Assembly: GCF_009857535.1 (NCBI RefSeq)
Contig: NZ_WWCS01000014.1
Span: 62,001 to 126,000, forward strand
Direction: 5' to 3'
DNA: 64,000 bases
DNA from: Duganella margarita
GTDB taxonomy: Bacteria > Pseudomonadota > Gammaproteobacteria > Burkholderiales > Burkholderiaceae_D
Shown here: in pieces, positions 7,794 through 15,493 of the stretch
How the letters are laid out: each line of letters opens with the position of its first letter
Numbering within the stretch: position 1 is the stretch's first letter
Notes under the pieces: generated by a model
Databases searched by the model: none
The model's input: the letters and a program-made list of their open reading frames with translations, nothing else
What the model was told of the DNA's origin: nothing
Position numbers and translations under genes: made by a program

Positions 7794-8265
7794 ACTTCAG
7801 CATCCGCACCCGCCAGACGCCTGCCAGAGTGGCGAAGATGCCAAGCACCAGCGCCGTCAGGTTGTCGCGGCGATAGGCGCTGCGCACCTGATCGAGGCTG
7901 ACCACCTCCTTGCCGCCGACCGCCACCACGTAAGCGGTATAAAACTCGCCCGGCGCAAAGCTGATGCCGGCTTTTTGCTGGCGATAGAATTGCACGTTGA
8001 CCGGATACAGTTCCGCGTCGCGCAGAGACTGGCGCTGGCGGCCGTCGCGGTCGCCCTTGGTGTACAGCACAAGCTGCTGTTTATCCGACAGGATGAAATA
8101 CATCGCCCCGCGCGTCTCCTGCTGCCACAGCACGCGGCCGCGCGCCGTCTCCAGCTGCGCCGCCGTCGGGAAACGAAACTCCAGCACGCCAAACAGCGCG
8201 ATCAGGCCGATGCCGAGCAACAGGAAAAAATACGCCCCGCGCTCGCCGGCAAACCAGTCTTTCAT
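7735..8265 (-). CDS. Uncharacterised two-helix membrane protein
   Basis: 176 residues, family not recognised. A short charged N-terminus is followed by a transmembrane helix (about 11-29), an outside-facing beta-rich domain of about 90 residues (ARGRVLWQQ to FYTAYVVAVGG) and a second transmembrane helix (about 136-155). The last 20 residues are Arg-rich and are encoded opposite the end of the CorA/ZntB gene. The topology resembles DUF3592-type proteins (two helices around an extracytoplasmic beta domain), but I cannot confirm that. The convergent 59-bp overlap could mean the true stop was lost and the frame extended, which would explain the low-complexity basic tail. Confidence 0.65.
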   Translation of the reverse strand: MKDWFAGERGAYFFLLLGIGLIALFGVLEFRFPTAAQLETARGRVLWQQETRGAMYFILSDKQQLVLYTKGDRDGRQRQSLRDAELYPVNVQFYRQQKAGISFAPGEFYTAYVVAVGGKEVVSLDQVRSAYRRDNLTALVLGIFATLAGVWRVRMLKFSPRPRRAGGGRPASRRSR

Positions 8266-8295
8266 ATTGAGATAACGTCGATAGCAATGCCCGCA

Positions 8296-8406
8296 TCATA
8301 CCTGCAACAGCTTGACTACGATGAGTACCAGGGTCGAGTTCAGCGCCGCCACGCCCACCAGCGTGGTGATCATCCATTTCATGATGCGCGTTTCCAGGAG
8401 CTTTGG
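8296..8406 (-). pseudogene. Remnant C-terminus of a DUF1640/CCDC90-like small membrane protein
   Basis: The reverse strand reads PKLLETRIMKWMITTLVGVA and then a hydrophobic helix ending VKLLQV and a stop. This is the end of a coiled coil running straight into a C-terminal transmembrane helix, the same layout as the intact gene at 3490-3750 (DLLKWMFAMFI then a helix). Upstream in this frame there is no matching coiled coil. An ATG at 8382 could in principle still make a 28-residue membrane peptide, but its Shine-Dalgarno is poor. I read it as the leftover tail of a paralogue; a functional micropeptide is the alternative. Confidence 0.5.
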
Positions 8407-8415
8407 ATCAATCCC

Positions 8416-8443
8416 AATAAATAAACTTTTTCGTTTACTTATT
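8416..8443. promoter_or_regulatory. Candidate operator upstream of MFS gene
   Basis: An AT-only inverted repeat, AATAAATAAAC (8416-8426) and GTTTACTTATT (8433-8443), matches at 10 of 11 positions across a 6-nt spacer (TTTTTC). It stands out in this GC-rich genome and lies 18-27 bp before the MFS start codon. The neighbouring winged-helix regulator, which is translationally coupled to the MFS gene, is the obvious candidate ligand. Confidence 0.55.
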
Positions 8444-8469
8444 GTTGAGCTAGCATTAAAGTGACGGAC

Positions 8470-9678
8470 ATGAAAACGTCCCTGCTCATCTTCTCCGCCT
8501 GCCTGCTGGCCTTGCTTTCCACGATCGGCGCGGCGCTGCCTTATCCGATCCTGCCGCCGCTGTTTGCGGCCGGGGCCACCAATGGCCTGAACACCTTCCT
8601 CGGCCTGCCGCCCAAGCTGCTGTTCGGCCTGGCGCTGACCATCAACCCGATCGGCCTGCTGATCGGTTCCGCCTTGCTCGGCCCGATGTCCGACCGCTAC
8701 GGCCGCCGGCCGGTGCTGCTGATTACTGCAGTCGGCGCCGCCATCGGCCACGCCGTCACTGCCGCCGCACTGCTGATTGAAAACTACCCGCTGTTCATCA
8801 TTGCCCGCTTCGTTACCGGCCTGCTGGAAGGCAGCGGCTCGGTGGCCCGCGCGCTGCTGGCCGACCGCCTGGAAGGCGACCTGCGCCGCAAAGCGCTGTC
8901 GTGGCTGAACGGCGCCTTCTACATGGGCTGGCTGGCCGGACCGCTGTTGGCCGGCGCCACGCTGCAATTCGGCATCACCACGCCGTTCTGGGTCGCCGTC
9001 GCCGCGCTGCTGCTGGTGGCCGCGCTGGTCGCCATCACGCTGCCAAAAGAAGCCCCGTCCGGCGCCACCACCTCCTGGTGGCAAGTGGCGCGTCACCGCC
9101 ACGCGCTCAACCTGCTGCGCGAACCGGACCTGCGCAGCCTGTTCATCATCACGCTGGCCTACACCTGCGGCGTCACCGGCTTTTACGAGTTTTACCCGCT
9201 GTGGCTGGTGGAAGTGCCGGGTTACGGCGCCCAGGGCATCGCCTGGACCACCGCCGCCATGTGCGCCGTGATGACCGCCACCACCATCGTTGCCGGCCGC
9301 CCATTCCAGGGCGAACCATTGCTGCGCGCGCGCCGCTATGCGTTTGCCGTGGCCGCCATCGTCGCCGCGCTGGCCGCCAGCAACGCCGCCATCGGCATCC
9401 TGTGCATCGTCCTGTTCGGCATTCCGCATTCCTTCTACAACGCCATCGTCCCCAACTACTGCGCCGAACGCTTCGGCGGCGCCCACGGCCAGGGTGCGGT
9501 GATGGGACTGATTTCCACCACCTTCTGCCTGGCCAACATCATCATGGCGCTGGTGGGCGCGGTGCTGACGCTGGTCGACACCCGCCTGATCCTGCTGCTG
9601 GGCGCCGCCCTCACCGCCTGGTCTGCCTGGCGCATGCTCAGCTGGCACCACAGCATGCAGGCGGAGGTGACGGCATGA
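8470..9678 (+). CDS. MFS transporter
   Basis: 402 residues with 12 predicted membrane helices. The MFS loop motif appears as GPMSDRYGRRPVLL between helices 2 and 3, and a second basic loop (DRLEGDLRRKALS) follows helix 4. Substrate is not evident. The start is uncertain: GTG at 8461 adds only three residues, and neither codon has a good Shine-Dalgarno; I used the ATG. The stop overlaps the next start as ATGA, so the Fe-S type regulator is co-translated. The siderophore receptor follows immediately. The operon context (Fe-S regulator plus iron-uptake receptor) makes a siderophore-related or oxidant/metal-related export role reasonable, but this is inference. Confidence 0.85.
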   Translation: MKTSLLIFSACLLALLSTIGAALPYPILPPLFAAGATNGLNTFLGLPPKLLFGLALTINPIGLLIGSALLGPMSDRYGRRPVLLITAVGAAIGHAVTAAALLIENYPLFIIARFVTGLLEGSGSVARALLADRLEGDLRRKALSWLNGAFYMGWLAGPLLAGATLQFGITTPFWVAVAALLLVAALVAITLPKEAPSGATTSWWQVARHRHALNLLREPDLRSLFIITLAYTCGVTGFYEFYPLWLVEVPGYGAQGIAWTTAAMCAVMTATTIVAGRPFQGEPLLRARRYAFAVAAIVAALAASNAAIGILCIVLFGIPHSFYNAIVPNYCAERFGGAHGQGAVMGLISTTFCLANIIMALVGAVLTLVDTRLILLLGAALTAWSAWRMLSWHHSMQAEVTA

Positions 9679-10295
9679 ACACCGCCGACCAGACGCTCTT
9701 CCTGATCAAGACGCGCGGCCCCCAAACCGCCCAGCAGTTGGCCACACTGCTGGACCTGACCTCGATGGGCGCCCGCAAGCAGCTGGAAGCGTGGCAGGAA
9801 AAAGGCATGCTCACCTATGAAGACGTGGCCGACAAGCCGGGCCGGCCGTCGCGCCGCTGGCTGCTGACCGAGGCCGGCCACGCCCGCTTTCCCGACCGCC
9901 ACGCCGAGCTGACCGTGCAGCTGATCGACCAGGTGCGCAGCATGTTTGGCGACGCCGGCCTGGAAAAGCTGATCACCTCGCGCGAGCAAAACAGCGAACG
10001 CGACTATCGACAGCACCTAGCCGCCGCCCGCAACCTGCCCGAGCGCGTGCAAGCGCTGGCGCAGGCGCGCAGTGCCGAAGGCTATATGGCCGATATCGAA
10101 ACCCAGGCCGACGGCAGCCTGCTGCTGGTGGAACACCACTGCCCGATCTGCGCCGCCGCCAAACAGTGCCAGCAATTCTGCCGCTCGGAGCTGGACCTGT
10201 TCCAGCGCGTGCTGGGGCCGGACTGCTCGGTCGGCCGGGTGGAGCACATGCTGGCCGGCGCGCGACGTTGCGTGTATATTATCAAGAAGATATAA
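9675..10295 (+). CDS. Winged-helix regulator with C-terminal cysteine cluster (SufR/COG2345-like)
   Basis: 206 residues. The N-terminal winged helix (about 5-65) has the sequence TAQQLATLLDLTSMGARKQL. The C-terminal domain carries a cysteine cluster, HHCPICAAAKQC then FC (Cys156, 159, 165, 169), with a further Cys199 in GARRCVYII. The same HxCPIC and RRCxYxI signatures occur in the COG2345 family, which includes the Fe-S sensing repressor SufR, so an oxygen- or iron-responsive Fe-S cluster is likely. It is translationally coupled to the MFS gene by an ATGA overlap, and an AT-rich dyad lies before that gene, which suggests autoregulation. The end of this gene contains the promoter of the TonB receptor. 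Confidence 0.85.
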   Translation: MNTADQTLFLIKTRGPQTAQQLATLLDLTSMGARKQLEAWQEKGMLTYEDVADKPGRPSRRWLLTEAGHARFPDRHAELTVQLIDQVRSMFGDAGLEKLITSREQNSERDYRQHLAAARNLPERVQALAQARSAEGYMADIETQADGSLLLVEHHCPICAAAKQCQQFCRSELDLFQRVLGPDCSVGRVEHMLAGARRCVYIIKKI

Positions 10296-10296
10296 T
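10268..10296 (+). promoter_or_regulatory. Promoter of the TonB-dependent receptor
   Basis: TTGCGT (10268-10273) and a perfect TATAAT (10291-10296) are 17 bp apart. They lie inside the last codons of the Fe-S type regulator gene. The predicted start near 10303 gives a leader of about 34 nt, with AAGGAG shortly before the ATG at 10337. The -10 box overlaps the Fur box, so iron-bound Fur would occlude RNA polymerase. Confidence 0.7.
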
Positions 10297-10312
10297 AGGA
10301 ATCGTTCTCATT
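10294..10312 (+). promoter_or_regulatory. Fur box of the TonB-dependent receptor
   Basis: AATAGGAATCGTTCTCATT matches the extended Fur consensus AATGATAATCATTATCATT at 14 of 19 positions by my count. It overlaps the -10 element. The Fur box in front of the fur-family gene (20029-20047) starts with the same ten bases, AATAGGAATC, which strengthens both calls. Confidence 0.75.
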
Positions 10313-10336
10313 TCGATTCTTATTAAGGAGTTGTGC

Positions 10337-12439
10337 ATGCCCCGCCACCTGCCCCTGCGCCCGATGTTGCTGGCGCTGTCGATGATTGACGCCAGCCACG
10401 CCCTGGCCGCCACCGACGATGTCCCTGAAACGCAGTTGCAGACGGTCACCGTGACCGGCGCCCCGGAGCAGGACTCCTATACCGCCCGCGCCACCAGGTC
10501 CGCCGGCAAGCTGGAGCTGTCGCTGCGCGAAACGCCGCAATCGATCTCGGTGGTCAGCCGCGCGCTGATGGACGACTTCAAGCTGGGCAATATCAACCAG
10601 GTGCTGGCCACCACCACCGGCGTCACCGTCGAAAAAGTCGAAACCAGCCGCACCTACTACACCGCGCGCGGCTTCGACATCGTCAATTTCCAGTATGACG
10701 GCGTCGGCATGCCTGTAGTGTTCGGCAATATCCAGGGCGACCTCGACACCGCGCTGTACGAGCGCATCGACGTGGTGCGCGGCGCCAACGGCCTGATGGC
10801 CTCGACCGGCAATCCATCCGCCACCGTCAACTTCATCCGCAAGCGCCCGACCGCCGGCACCCAGGCCAGCGCCAGCGTCACCCTGGGTTCGTGGAACGAG
10901 CGCCGCATCGAAGGCGACGTCAGTACCGCGCTGAACGAAAGCGGCAGCGTCGCCGGCCGTGCCGTGCTGGTGCACCAGCAAAGCGATTCCTACCTGGACC
11001 GTTATGCGCCGAAGAAAGACGTCGCCTACGCCGTAGTCGACGCCCACCTGAGCAAGGACACCCTGCTGACCGTCGGCCACACCTACGAAACCAACCGCGA
11101 CAAGGGCCCGATGTGGGGCGCGCTGCCGCTGTACTACACCGACGGCACGCCGACCAACTACCCGGTCGGCACCAGCACCTCGGCCAAATGGTCGCGCTGG
11201 GACACCACCACCCACAGCACCTTCGCCGAGCTGAACCACAACCTCGGCCAGGGCTGGCATGTGCAGGGCACGCTGAACTACATCACCGACAAGTCCGACT
11301 CCGACCTGCAGTACGTCTACGGCACCCCGGTCAAGGGCGTGGGCGGCGGACTGCATGCCTACCCGTCGCAATACGGCGCCGACCAGAAACAGACACTGGC
11401 CGATCTCGCGGTAGACGGCAAGTTCATGCTGGGCGGCCGCCAGCATGACCTCGCCTTCGGCTACAGCTGGTCGCGCTCCAAACTGAGTGACTTCTCCAAC
11501 TACGGCCAGGGCATCGGCACCGAATTGCCGGGCCAGACCGCGTTTGACGGCAGCTATCCGATGCCGACCTTCGACGCCGCCTACGACGGCAGCCGCTACG
11601 AAGACCGCCGCAATACCGTCTACCTGGCGACCCGCTTCAACCTGGCCGACGACTGGAAAGTACTGACCGGCATGAACAGCACCCGCGCGCGCAGCAGCGG
11701 CGCATCCTACGGCACCAGCAAGTACAAATCGGCCAGCAAGACCACGCCGTATGTGGGTGTGGTGGTTGACATCACCCGCGAGCTGTCGGCCTACGCCAGC
11801 CACACGCAGATCTTCAATCCGCAAAGCGAGACCGACGCCAACGGCGTGCCGCTCGATCCGGTCAAAGGCAAGACCACCGAAGCCGGCCTGAAAGCCGCGC
11901 TGTTCGACAACAAGCTGAATGTGTCGGGCGCCGTCTTCCAGACCAAACAGGACAACACCGCCGAGCAGGCCGGCAACATCGGCGCCAAAGCTTACTATCG
12001 CGGCGTTAATGCGGAATCGAAGGGTTTTGAATTCGACAGCTCGGGCGAGCTGGCCAAAGGCTGGGAAGCCAGCGCCGGCCTGACCCGCCTGACTTCGATC
12101 AAGGGCGACAACGGCGTGACGGTGCGGACCTACGTGCCACGCACCACGTTGCGCGCCAACACCACCTACCGCCTGCCCGCCGAGCCAAAGCTGAAAGTGG
12201 GCGCCACGCTGGCGTGGCAAAGCGAGACCTCGACCGACCAGGAACCGGGCATCCGCACCGTGCAGCCGTCGTACGCCACGCTGGGCCTGATGGTGCGCTA
12301 CGACATCGACAAGCACCTGTCGCTGTCGCTCAACCTGAACAATGTCACCGACAAGAAGTACCTGACCAGCCTGTATTGGACGCAGTCGCTGTACGCGGCG
12401 CCGCGCAACGGCAGCGCCACGCTGAGCTGGACCTACTAA
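10337..12439 (+). CDS. TonB-dependent siderophore receptor
   Basis: 700 residues, typical of outer membrane ferric-siderophore receptors of the FpvA/FhuE class. A signal peptide (about 1-26) is followed by a TonB-box-like QTVTVTG, the plug domain (ETPQSISVVSRALMDD, YTARGFDIVNFQYDGVGMP, ERIDVVRGANGLMASTGNPS) and a 22-strand barrel that ends in the aromatic C-terminus LSWTY. It lacks the extra N-terminal signalling domain of FecA/FpvA, so it should not drive a sigma/anti-sigma pathway itself. The ATG at 10337 follows AAGGAG and fits the promoter and Fur box. The stop overlaps the convergent GGDEF/EAL gene by 4 nt. Substrate is unknown; hydroxamates are common for this class. Confidence 0.92.
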   Translation: MPRHLPLRPMLLALSMIDASHALAATDDVPETQLQTVTVTGAPEQDSYTARATRSAGKLELSLRETPQSISVVSRALMDDFKLGNINQVLATTTGVTVEKVETSRTYYTARGFDIVNFQYDGVGMPVVFGNIQGDLDTALYERIDVVRGANGLMASTGNPSATVNFIRKRPTAGTQASASVTLGSWNERRIEGDVSTALNESGSVAGRAVLVHQQSDSYLDRYAPKKDVAYAVVDAHLSKDTLLTVGHTYETNRDKGPMWGALPLYYTDGTPTNYPVGTSTSAKWSRWDTTTHSTFAELNHNLGQGWHVQGTLNYITDKSDSDLQYVYGTPVKGVGGGLHAYPSQYGADQKQTLADLAVDGKFMLGGRQHDLAFGYSWSRSKLSDFSNYGQGIGTELPGQTAFDGSYPMPTFDAAYDGSRYEDRRNTVYLATRFNLADDWKVLTGMNSTRARSSGASYGTSKYKSASKTTPYVGVVVDITRELSAYASHTQIFNPQSETDANGVPLDPVKGKTTEAGLKAALFDNKLNVSGAVFQTKQDNTAEQAGNIGAKAYYRGVNAESKGFEFDSSGELAKGWEASAGLTRLTSIKGDNGVTVRTYVPRTTLRANTTYRLPAEPKLKVGATLAWQSETSTDQEPGIRTVQPSYATLGLMVRYDIDKHLSLSLNLNNVTDKKYLTSLYWTQSLYAAPRNGSATLSWTY

Positions 12440-15060
12440 ACCAGTTCCATGGCTGGCGCGGCAAGCAGCAGCGCCAGTTGTTCCGGCGGCAGCGGACGGC
12501 TGAACAGATAGCCCTGCATCTCGTCGCAGCCGTTCTCGCGCAGGAAGCTGCGCTGCTGCTCGGTCTCCACCCCTTCCGCAATCACCCGCAGCTTGAGACG
12601 GTGCGCCAGCCCGATGATGGAACTGGCGATCGCCTCGTCGCCGCTGCTGCGGCCCAGGTCACGCACGAACGACTTGTCGATCTTCAGCGTCGAAATCGGG
12701 AACGACTTCAGTGCCGACAGGCTGGAATAGCCGGTGCCGAAATCGTCGATCGACAGCGACACGCCCATCGCCTTCACCGCCGCCATCTTGTCCACGGCCT
12801 GCTGCAGGTCGCGCATGATGACGCCTTCGGTCACTTCCAGCTCCAGCCATTCGGCCGCCATCCCGCTGTCGCCCAGCGCGCGCTGCACGCGCTCCACCAG
12901 TTGCGGATCTTCGAACTGGCGCGGCGAGACGTTGACCGAAATGCGCAGCGGCGCCAGGCCGGCGCGCTGCCAGGCACGGTTCTGCGCGCAGGCGCTGCGC
13001 AACACCCAGTCGCCCAGCGCGATGATCATGCCGCTTTCCTCGGCCAGCGGAATAAAGCGGTCCGGCCCGATCACGCCGTGTTCGGGATGGTCCCAGCGCA
13101 CCAGCGCTTCGACGCCGAACACGCGGCCGGTGCGCAGGTCCACCTTGGGCTGGTACACCAGCCGGAACTGGCCGTCATCCAGCGCGCAGCGCAAGCCTTC
13201 CAGCAGCACCAGCTTCTCCTCGATGCTGGCGTTCATCTCGCGGGTGTAGAACTGGATGTTGTTCTTGCCCAGTTCCTTGGCGCGGTACATGGCGGCATCG
13301 GCGTTCATCAGCAGCGTGCCGGCGTCGCCGCCATCGTTGGGATACACGGCCACGCCGATGCTGCAGCTGACCTGCACGTCCTGGCCGCTGACGCTGATCG
13401 ATTGCAGCACCGCCTCGCGCACCCGCTCCAGCACCGGCGCCGCATCGACCACCGATGCCGGCTCGTCCAGCAGCAGCACGAATTCGTCGCCGCCGAAGCG
13501 GCCCACGGTGTCGCTGGCGCGCAGGCAGCCGGACATGCGCCCGGCCACTACCTTGAGCAGCTCGTCGCCGGCGTTGTGGCCCAGGCCATCGTTGACCAGC
13601 TTGAAGCCATCCAGGTCGATAAACGCAACCAGCACCACGCCGTCGTTGCGGCGCGCCTGGGCGATGGTGTGCGCCAGCCGGTCGGCGATCAGGCTGCGGT
13701 TCGGCAGGCCGGTCAGCGTGTCGTGGTGGGCCAGGTGCAGCATGCGCTCCTCGGCCAGCTTGCGTTCCGAAATGTCGCGCACAATCGCCACGATCCCGCC
13801 CTGCACCGCCACCACCTGATGGTGCAGCCAGCGCGCGCGCAACTGCGGCACGGTGTTCTGCCACTCCTGCTCGTGCATGCCGCCGGCGGCGATCACATCG
13901 CTCAGCCCCTTCAGCATGCCGTTGTCGCGCGCCGCCGGGATCAGCTGGCACAAAGTGGTGCCGCACAGCTCCTGCTTGCTGGTGCCGGTCATCTGCGCGG
14001 CGCGGATGTTGGCGTCGACGATCTTGAAGTCGATGATCACGCCCTCGCTGTTGCGCACTTCGCGCATGACGAAGAACGCATCCATGCTGGCCGCCGACGC
14101 CGCCGCATAGGTCTCCTGCGCGCGCCGCATGCGGGCGCGCGCACGCGCGCCTTGCCAGGACCACAGCCAGGCCAGCACGGTCACCCCCACCAGGCCGGCG
14201 CTGAGCGTGGCGGCCTCCCACAGCTTTTCGCGCCGCTGGCGCTCGAAGCCGGCCATCAGTTCCTGCTCGTCCAGCCCCACCAGCACGTTCAGCGCGATGC
14301 CATGCAGTTCGCTGATGCCGCTGTATTTGCCGCCGATCCGGTTTTCGATTTCGCCGTCGGCAGTGCCGAGGCGCTGGCCGAAGGACATCTTGTCGCCGGT
14401 ACGCAGCGCCCGCACCACGCCGTCCGATCCCACCAGGCCGAGCATGCCGCGCTCGCCCAGCCGGCTGCGCTCATAGCTGCTGGTGAAATAGGCCGGATCG
14501 GTTTCGACGACAACGATGCCGGCGAAATTGCCGTCCACATCATCGAGCCGGCGCGTGAAGTGCAAATGCCATTCGCTGTTGGCGGCGTCGCGCAGCGCCG
14601 GGCTGACGAACGTGGCGCCGCTGTCGCGCTCCTGGTGGAACTTGAAGTAGCCCTGGTCGGCGACCGAAATCGACAGCGCGCGCGGGTTGCTGGCCACCGT
14701 CACGCCATGACGGTCGACGATGCTGACCACGAACACCACGCCCGGCGGCAGCAGGCCTTCGCGGCCCAGCTCCGGCAAGGCGCCCAGTGGTCCCTTGCGC
14801 TCGACCGCATACTTCAGCATGCGCAGGGTCTGGTCGATGCCGTCGACGCTGCGCGCCACCTGGGCTTCGTAGGTGCCCAGCATTTCGTGCAGCGAATCGG
14901 CGGCGGCGTCCTGCGCATGCTCGCGTTCGGCGTCGATCTCGTGGAACGTCACCAGCCAGATCGCCACCAGCAGCAGCAGGGCAAACAGCGGCAGCGACAC
15001 ATGGGTATCGAGTCCGCGGCGCAGCCAGCGCGCGCGCAGGGTTTCCTTGACGGAGTTCAT
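12436..15060 (-). CDS. Membrane GGDEF/EAL sensor with periplasmic Cache-type domain and PAS
   Basis: 874 residues. Transmembrane helix (about 23-41), periplasmic Cache/PDC-like sensor (about 45-285), second helix (about 292-310), PAS domain (about 320-440), GGDEF domain with intact GGDEF at 523-527, then EAL domain with EAL at 651-653 plus the metal and catalytic motifs DDFGTGYSSL, LKIDKSFV and IAEGVE. Both catalytic halves look competent, so it could make or degrade c-di-GMP according to signal. Its ATG overlaps the stop of the small binding-protein gene (ATGA), which in turn is 2 nt from the porin gene. The tight operon suggests that the binding protein feeds a periplasmic signal to this sensor. 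Confidence 0.9.
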   Translation of the reverse strand: MNSVKETLRARWLRRGLDTHVSLPLFALLLLVAIWLVTFHEIDAEREHAQDAAADSLHEMLGTYEAQVARSVDGIDQTLRMLKYAVERKGPLGALPELGREGLLPPGVVFVVSIVDRHGVTVASNPRALSISVADQGYFKFHQERDSGATFVSPALRDAANSEWHLHFTRRLDDVDGNFAGIVVVETDPAYFTSSYERSRLGERGMLGLVGSDGVVRALRTGDKMSFGQRLGTADGEIENRIGGKYSGISELHGIALNVLVGLDEQELMAGFERQRREKLWEAATLSAGLVGVTVLAWLWSWQGARARARMRRAQETYAAASAASMDAFFVMREVRNSEGVIIDFKIVDANIRAAQMTGTSKQELCGTTLCQLIPAARDNGMLKGLSDVIAAGGMHEQEWQNTVPQLRARWLHHQVVAVQGGIVAIVRDISERKLAEERMLHLAHHDTLTGLPNRSLIADRLAHTIAQARRNDGVVLVAFIDLDGFKLVNDGLGHNAGDELLKVVAGRMSGCLRASDTVGRFGGDEFVLLLDEPASVVDAAPVLERVREAVLQSISVSGQDVQVSCSIGVAVYPNDGGDAGTLLMNADAAMYRAKELGKNNIQFYTREMNASIEEKLVLLEGLRCALDDGQFRLVYQPKVDLRTGRVFGVEALVRWDHPEHGVIGPDRFIPLAEESGMIIALGDWVLRSACAQNRAWQRAGLAPLRISVNVSPRQFEDPQLVERVQRALGDSGMAAEWLELEVTEGVIMRDLQQAVDKMAAVKAMGVSLSIDDFGTGYSSLSALKSFPISTLKIDKSFVRDLGRSSGDEAIASSIIGLAHRLKLRVIAEGVETEQQRSFLRENGCDEMQGYLFSRPLPPEQLALLLAAPAMELV

Positions 15061-15491
15061 TGCGTCACCTCCAGGGCCTTGACGCTGGCATCCAGTGCCG
15101 ACTTGTCGATGTAGGCGATCATGGCCGGATTGTCGGCCACCAGCTTGCGCGCGGCGGCGCTGCTGGCCAGTTCGCGCGGCGGCTGGCCGCGTCCGGTGAA
15201 CACCATCTTGGTCCAGTAAGCTTTCATCAGCGCCGGCGTCCGCGCCGCTACCGTGGCATAGAAGTCGTTGCGCAGCGGGCTGCCCAGCGGCAGGTCGAGC
15301 GCCACCGCCTCGGCGCCGCCGGGAAAGCGCCCGCTCTGGGCGAGGAAGATCGCCGCCACCTGGTCGGCGCGCAGCGCGTTGAGCGGATTGCGGGCCGAGA
15401 CGATCACCACGAAATCGGCGGCGCCGGCCATGCCGCTAAGGAGCAGGCACAGTGCGAGACACCAGCGCAGACGGGAAAGGAGCTTGGCCAT
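15057..15491 (-). CDS. Small PstS-like periplasmic binding protein
   Basis: 144 residues. A signal peptide (about 1-24, ending GMAGAADF) is followed by a single short domain that resembles the N-terminal lobe of phosphate/PstS-like binding proteins: VSARNPLNALRADQVAAIFL, then FYATVAARTPALMKAYW and MVFTGRGQPPRELAS. Such truncated PBP-like proteins are annotated as phosphate ABC transporter substrate-binding proteins, but no ABC permease or ATPase is near, so transport is unlikely. Position two of a porin / binding protein / GGDEF-EAL operon, with 2 nt to the former and an overlap to the latter, points to a sensory accessory role. Ligand unknown; phosphate or another anion is a guess from the fold. 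Confidence 0.85.
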   Translation of the reverse strand: MAKLLSRLRWCLALCLLLSGMAGAADFVVIVSARNPLNALRADQVAAIFLAQSGRFPGGAEAVALDLPLGSPLRNDFYATVAARTPALMKAYWTKMVFTGRGQPPRELASSAAARKLVADNPAMIAYIDKSALDASVKALEVTQ

Positions 15492-15493
15492 GG

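Noticed and set aside
12214..15114. 966-residue open frame opposite the GGDEF/EAL sensor gene, and similar 480-750-residue frames opposite dadA, the TonB receptor, the hybrid kinase, EAL, molybdoenzyme and GH127 genes
   Set aside because: They are mirror frames created by strong GC bias at third positions. Their translations are His/Gln/Arg/Ala-rich with no domain motif, and each lies exactly on a well-supported gene.
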